Origin: Tetraselmis striata
Lineage: Eukaryota > Chlorophyta > Chlorodendrophyceae > Chlorodendrales > Chlorodendraceae
Assembly (NCBI GenBank): GCA_006384855.1
Contig: VCJN01002775.1
Coordinates: 1 to 64,000 of the forward strand
DNA: 64,000 nt
Direction: 5' to 3'
In this document: positions 61,752 to 64,000 of the stretch, piece by piece
How positions within the stretch are numbered: the stretch's first letter is position 1
Layout of the letters: every line of letters begins with the position of its first letter
Translations under genes and position numbers: made by a program
The notes under the pieces: model-generated
What the model was told of the DNA's origin: nothing
The model's input: only the letters and a program-made list of their open reading frames with translations
Databases searched by the model: none

Positions 61752-61951
61752 AATTGTTCCCCCCTCACAGGACATAGATAATTCGCTAGTAGTAGTGCTT
61801 CGTCACCCGTATGTCACATCTCATTCTCACAGTGCATGGTAACGCACGGACGTACGGATGAGAATATCACACACGGGTGGTGAGCCGGGTGTGGTCTTGA
61901 ACAACCTGGGGTGACCTTGCTCGCAACAGGTTACGAGACCGTTTTAAACAT

Positions 61952-62139
61952 CGCTGCGTGGAACGCAGCGAAAACTGGAAGATGGCATGCTCAGCTGTTA
62001 TGGCTGCTTTTATGTCTACTCGTGCGGCACCCAAAAAGGGCGCAACGACATGTGCCTAGTTTCCGTACCACTGAGCAGCACTTGTAGCTGAAAAGCGGTT
62101 AGGTCAAGGGAGGAAACCCCATAAACTAGTATAGATCAT
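61952..62139 (-). repeat. Split repeat A1
   Basis: Partner of 58269-58456, at the outer right end of the element. Confidence 0.85.
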
Positions 62140-62379
62140 GTACTGTAGTACCCTGCAGTAGCGACGTACATGTATGTAGATATATCGGGCTCGCGAAATG
62201 ACAGCATGGCGGCCAGCCCTGACATCACCGCCATATCATCTTCGGGTGTGATGGGCACCATATATCATCTTTTTCTTCCCCAGTACTACTTCCGTGCATT
62301 CTCTGGACGCTATCCCTGTAACCAGCGCGCAACAAATATATATAATCGTTATCCCCGGGCGAGCTACCGTAACAGTACC

Positions 62380-63590
62380 TCGTCGGGCTCGCAAAAGGAG
62401 CTGACGGCATTTCTAGACCAGGCCAACAACTCTCGGCTTCGAAATGAGGTGTGCGCTCTCCCTACCACATGTAGGGAACGGATCTTGTTCAACCAGCTCG
62501 ACGCGGCGTCAGGCATGTGGACAGTGGCCATCCCCACCGCGCGGACAGCCATGACTCCGCATGAGCTGCGGGAGGTCGCTGCCGGGTACTTCCTTCTGCC
62601 TAGCCCGTGCTTGGCCGCCCCGGTGGTTGGGCGCCAGATCATTCTGCCCTCGACGGAGCACAACCCCGTCACTGTTGACCTATACGACGACGCGCTCATG
62701 AACCTCCCGGCGCCTGGAGACGCTCACTGGCGTGTACAGCACGACGCTATCGCAGATGCCTTCCGCGATCACTGTGTTCACGACCTAGGTATCGCGGTAC
62801 GGCGGGAGGTGGATGACTTGTTCCAGCAGGCAGGATGACTTGTTCAAGCTCGGCAACACCGTGCCCAGGGATGAACTCAAGGACCTAGTGCCGGACGCAG
62901 AGCTCTCCCTTCCGGCGTTCAACGTCGTGACCGGGAGTTATGATCCCCGGAGCTTGAAGTCCACGCTATTGGAGTTCAAGACTATGCGGTACGGGGTCAA
63001 GTACACTGCAGTGCCCCGGGCCACGGCTGTGGATCGGTTTGAGCGCTCCCTGTTGGGCGACATACAACGGGGGTTGGCTGCGCGGGATGCGGCGTGGCAC
63101 AACACGGAGCCCGGACAGACGGGTCCTCTTCGAGACATCCTGGATATGTCGGAGTACACGGGCATGCATGGTCTTCGGCACAGCGGGTGAGGTGAGCAAG
63201 GGGGTGCGCCGCACAGTGCGTGGTATCACATGCTTGGCTGCGGATCGGGGTGCCCTCTCATCGCGGGGCACTCGGTGCATCACCCGGGCCCACCAAGAGG
63301 CCTTGCAAGAGATTTCCTCGGGGTCCTGAGCTTGGTGGCCGCTCGAGAGCGCGCTCGCTGCCTCATCAGACGGCGCAGATTCGTCTGCCATCCCCTTGCT
63401 GAAGCTGCACAGCACGTCCGAGGATCACCACACACACACGTGCACGCGTGGCCCGGACCCTGAACCGTGTGCGCATCACTCACCCATCCCGCCTTATGCG
63501 GGATGCGGGCCGCTTTTGGGCGGCTTGCTGTGTTGATTTTCTAATTATGGGGAACTGCCTTTTTTGTAATTCACACCAGTACCAACAGTA
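62380..63590 (+). mobile_element. LINE 3' region (copy 3 of 3, longest)
   Basis: A frame from about 62170 to 62838 contains LFNQLDAASGMWTVAIPTA and HELREVAAGYFLLPSP, then VQHDAIADAFRDH. This resembles the segment after reverse transcriptase in protist LINE proteins. The following ELSLPAFNVVTGSYD and LLEFKTMRYGVKYTAVP part lies in another frame. A short tandem duplication of GGATGACTTGTTC at about 62812-62850 coincides with the frame change. The 3' untranslated part has the CCCGCC..GCGGG hairpin (about 63488-63508) and ends near a TTTTTTGTAATTC block, as in copy 1. Confidence 0.65.
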
Positions 63591-63856
63591 CCAGCACCCT
63601 GTGCTGGTACCAGCAGCAGCGCAGGGGTATTAATAGGTCGCTACTACCCCTGGCCTGCTGGTACCATTATCCTTACCCTGTGCCACGCGGAAAATCAGTG
63701 TTGGTTGCCACAAAAGGTCGCCGCAGAGCAGCAACAGACGCACAGCCCCCGCTACCTCACCAGCCACACGCCTCACACCGGGCCACCGATCTAGTACCCC
63801 GCTACGGATCCGCGTAGACGCCTGAGCCACTTGACGCCCGCTGACCCGTGAGCAGC
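63591..63856. promoter_or_regulatory. Probable upstream region of the last gene
   Basis: Upstream of the Met at 63857. It has repeated GGTACCAGCA/TGCTGGTACC motifs that can pair (63560-63620). No TATA box or other defined site is identified. Confidence 0.3.
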
Positions 63857-63962
63857 ATGGGGAACAACAAGAAGAAGAACCGCGGCTCTCGCAGCGCGGG
63901 CGGTACCCCCGCCAAGCTGGCCGCCGCCGCCGCCGCGGCGCCCAGCGGTGCGGGACATCGTC

Positions 63963-63993
<31 letters not shown>

Positions 63994-64000
63994 GTTTCAA
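63857..64000 (+). CDS. First exon of a gene cut by the window end
   Basis: Met 63857 opens MGNNKKKNRGSRSAGG, then an Ala-rich run (AKLAAAAAAAP). The likely donor GTGCGG at 63948 is followed after about 17 bases by a C tract (63965-63993), the same layout as other host introns here. The basic, low-complexity start does not identify a family. Confidence 0.5.

Larger units (their letters stand above)
58153..62139 (-). mobile_element. Tyrosine-recombinase element with split-direct-repeat layout (DIRS/PAT- or Crypton-like)
   Basis: Read on the minus strand: A1 (62139-61952), a gag-like region (60730-60140), a tyrosine recombinase frame (59667-58534), B1 (58481-58458), A2 (58456-58269), B2 (58176-58153). 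A is a 188-bp and B a 24-bp direct repeat. The order A1..B1-A2..B2 is that of the split direct repeats of PAT/kangaroo elements. No reverse transcriptase is seen, so it may be a derivative, or Crypton-like. Some breaks are evident. Between the gag-like region and A1 lie a C tract, a LINE-tail copy (61551-61620) and telomere-like units (61706-61751). Confidence 0.55.

Overview
The window looks like accessory-rich nuclear DNA of a green alga (chlorophyte lineage), though the species cannot be told from sequence alone. The reasons are GC-rich, intron-dense genes with GTGCGN/GTGAGN donors, TTTTAGGG-type telomere-like motifs, a TGTAA downstream of one gene, a plant-type sialidase-fold gene, and abundant LTR, LINE and tyrosine-recombinase elements. 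No tRNA, rRNA, operon or CRISPR array is visible. Five host genes can be recognised and the start of a sixth is cut by the window end.

Layout: 0-8 kb holds a Ser/Thr kinase gene (minus strand) between two diverged inverted repeat arms, with LINE debris. 8.3-9.5 kb is a 225-bp tandem repeat with a long open frame. 9.9-14.6 kb is a multi-exon sialidase-fold gene (plus) whose conserved motifs slip between frames. 16.2-17.4 kb is a small gene remnant cut by a LINE fragment. 17.7-34.4 kb is one very large minus-strand gene for a Strawberry-notch (SBNO) family helicase-like protein of about two dozen exons, whose introns carry homopolymers, microsatellites, a tRNA-like repeat and an inverted telomere-like block.

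35.1-49.6 kb is a three-deep nest of retroelements with all target-site duplications still perfect. A 5'-truncated LINE (14-bp duplication) is split by a Gypsy-type LTR element (duplication CCAAC), whose left LTR is split by a young, whole-looking Copia element (duplication GTCTG). The right Gypsy LTR is the unoccupied counterpart of the Copia site.

50.0-51.1 kb is an unrecognised plus-strand gene with a possible 2H-phosphoesterase motif, convergent with a CLYBL/CitE-type lyase gene (51.7-53.8 kb, minus). From 54.4 kb on are LINE pieces, telomere-like blocks, a minisatellite, a tRNA-like repeat, and a tyrosine-recombinase element (58.15-62.14 kb) whose repeats are arranged like the split direct repeats of DIRS/PAT-type elements. 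A LINE 3' part follows, and the last 150 bp open a new gene.

The most unusual signal is in the introns of the host genes. Pure C tracts of about 17-32 bases begin within about 3-40 bases of the 5' splice site in at least fourteen introns of five genes on both strands, and they are C on the sense strand. I know of no described feature that this matches.
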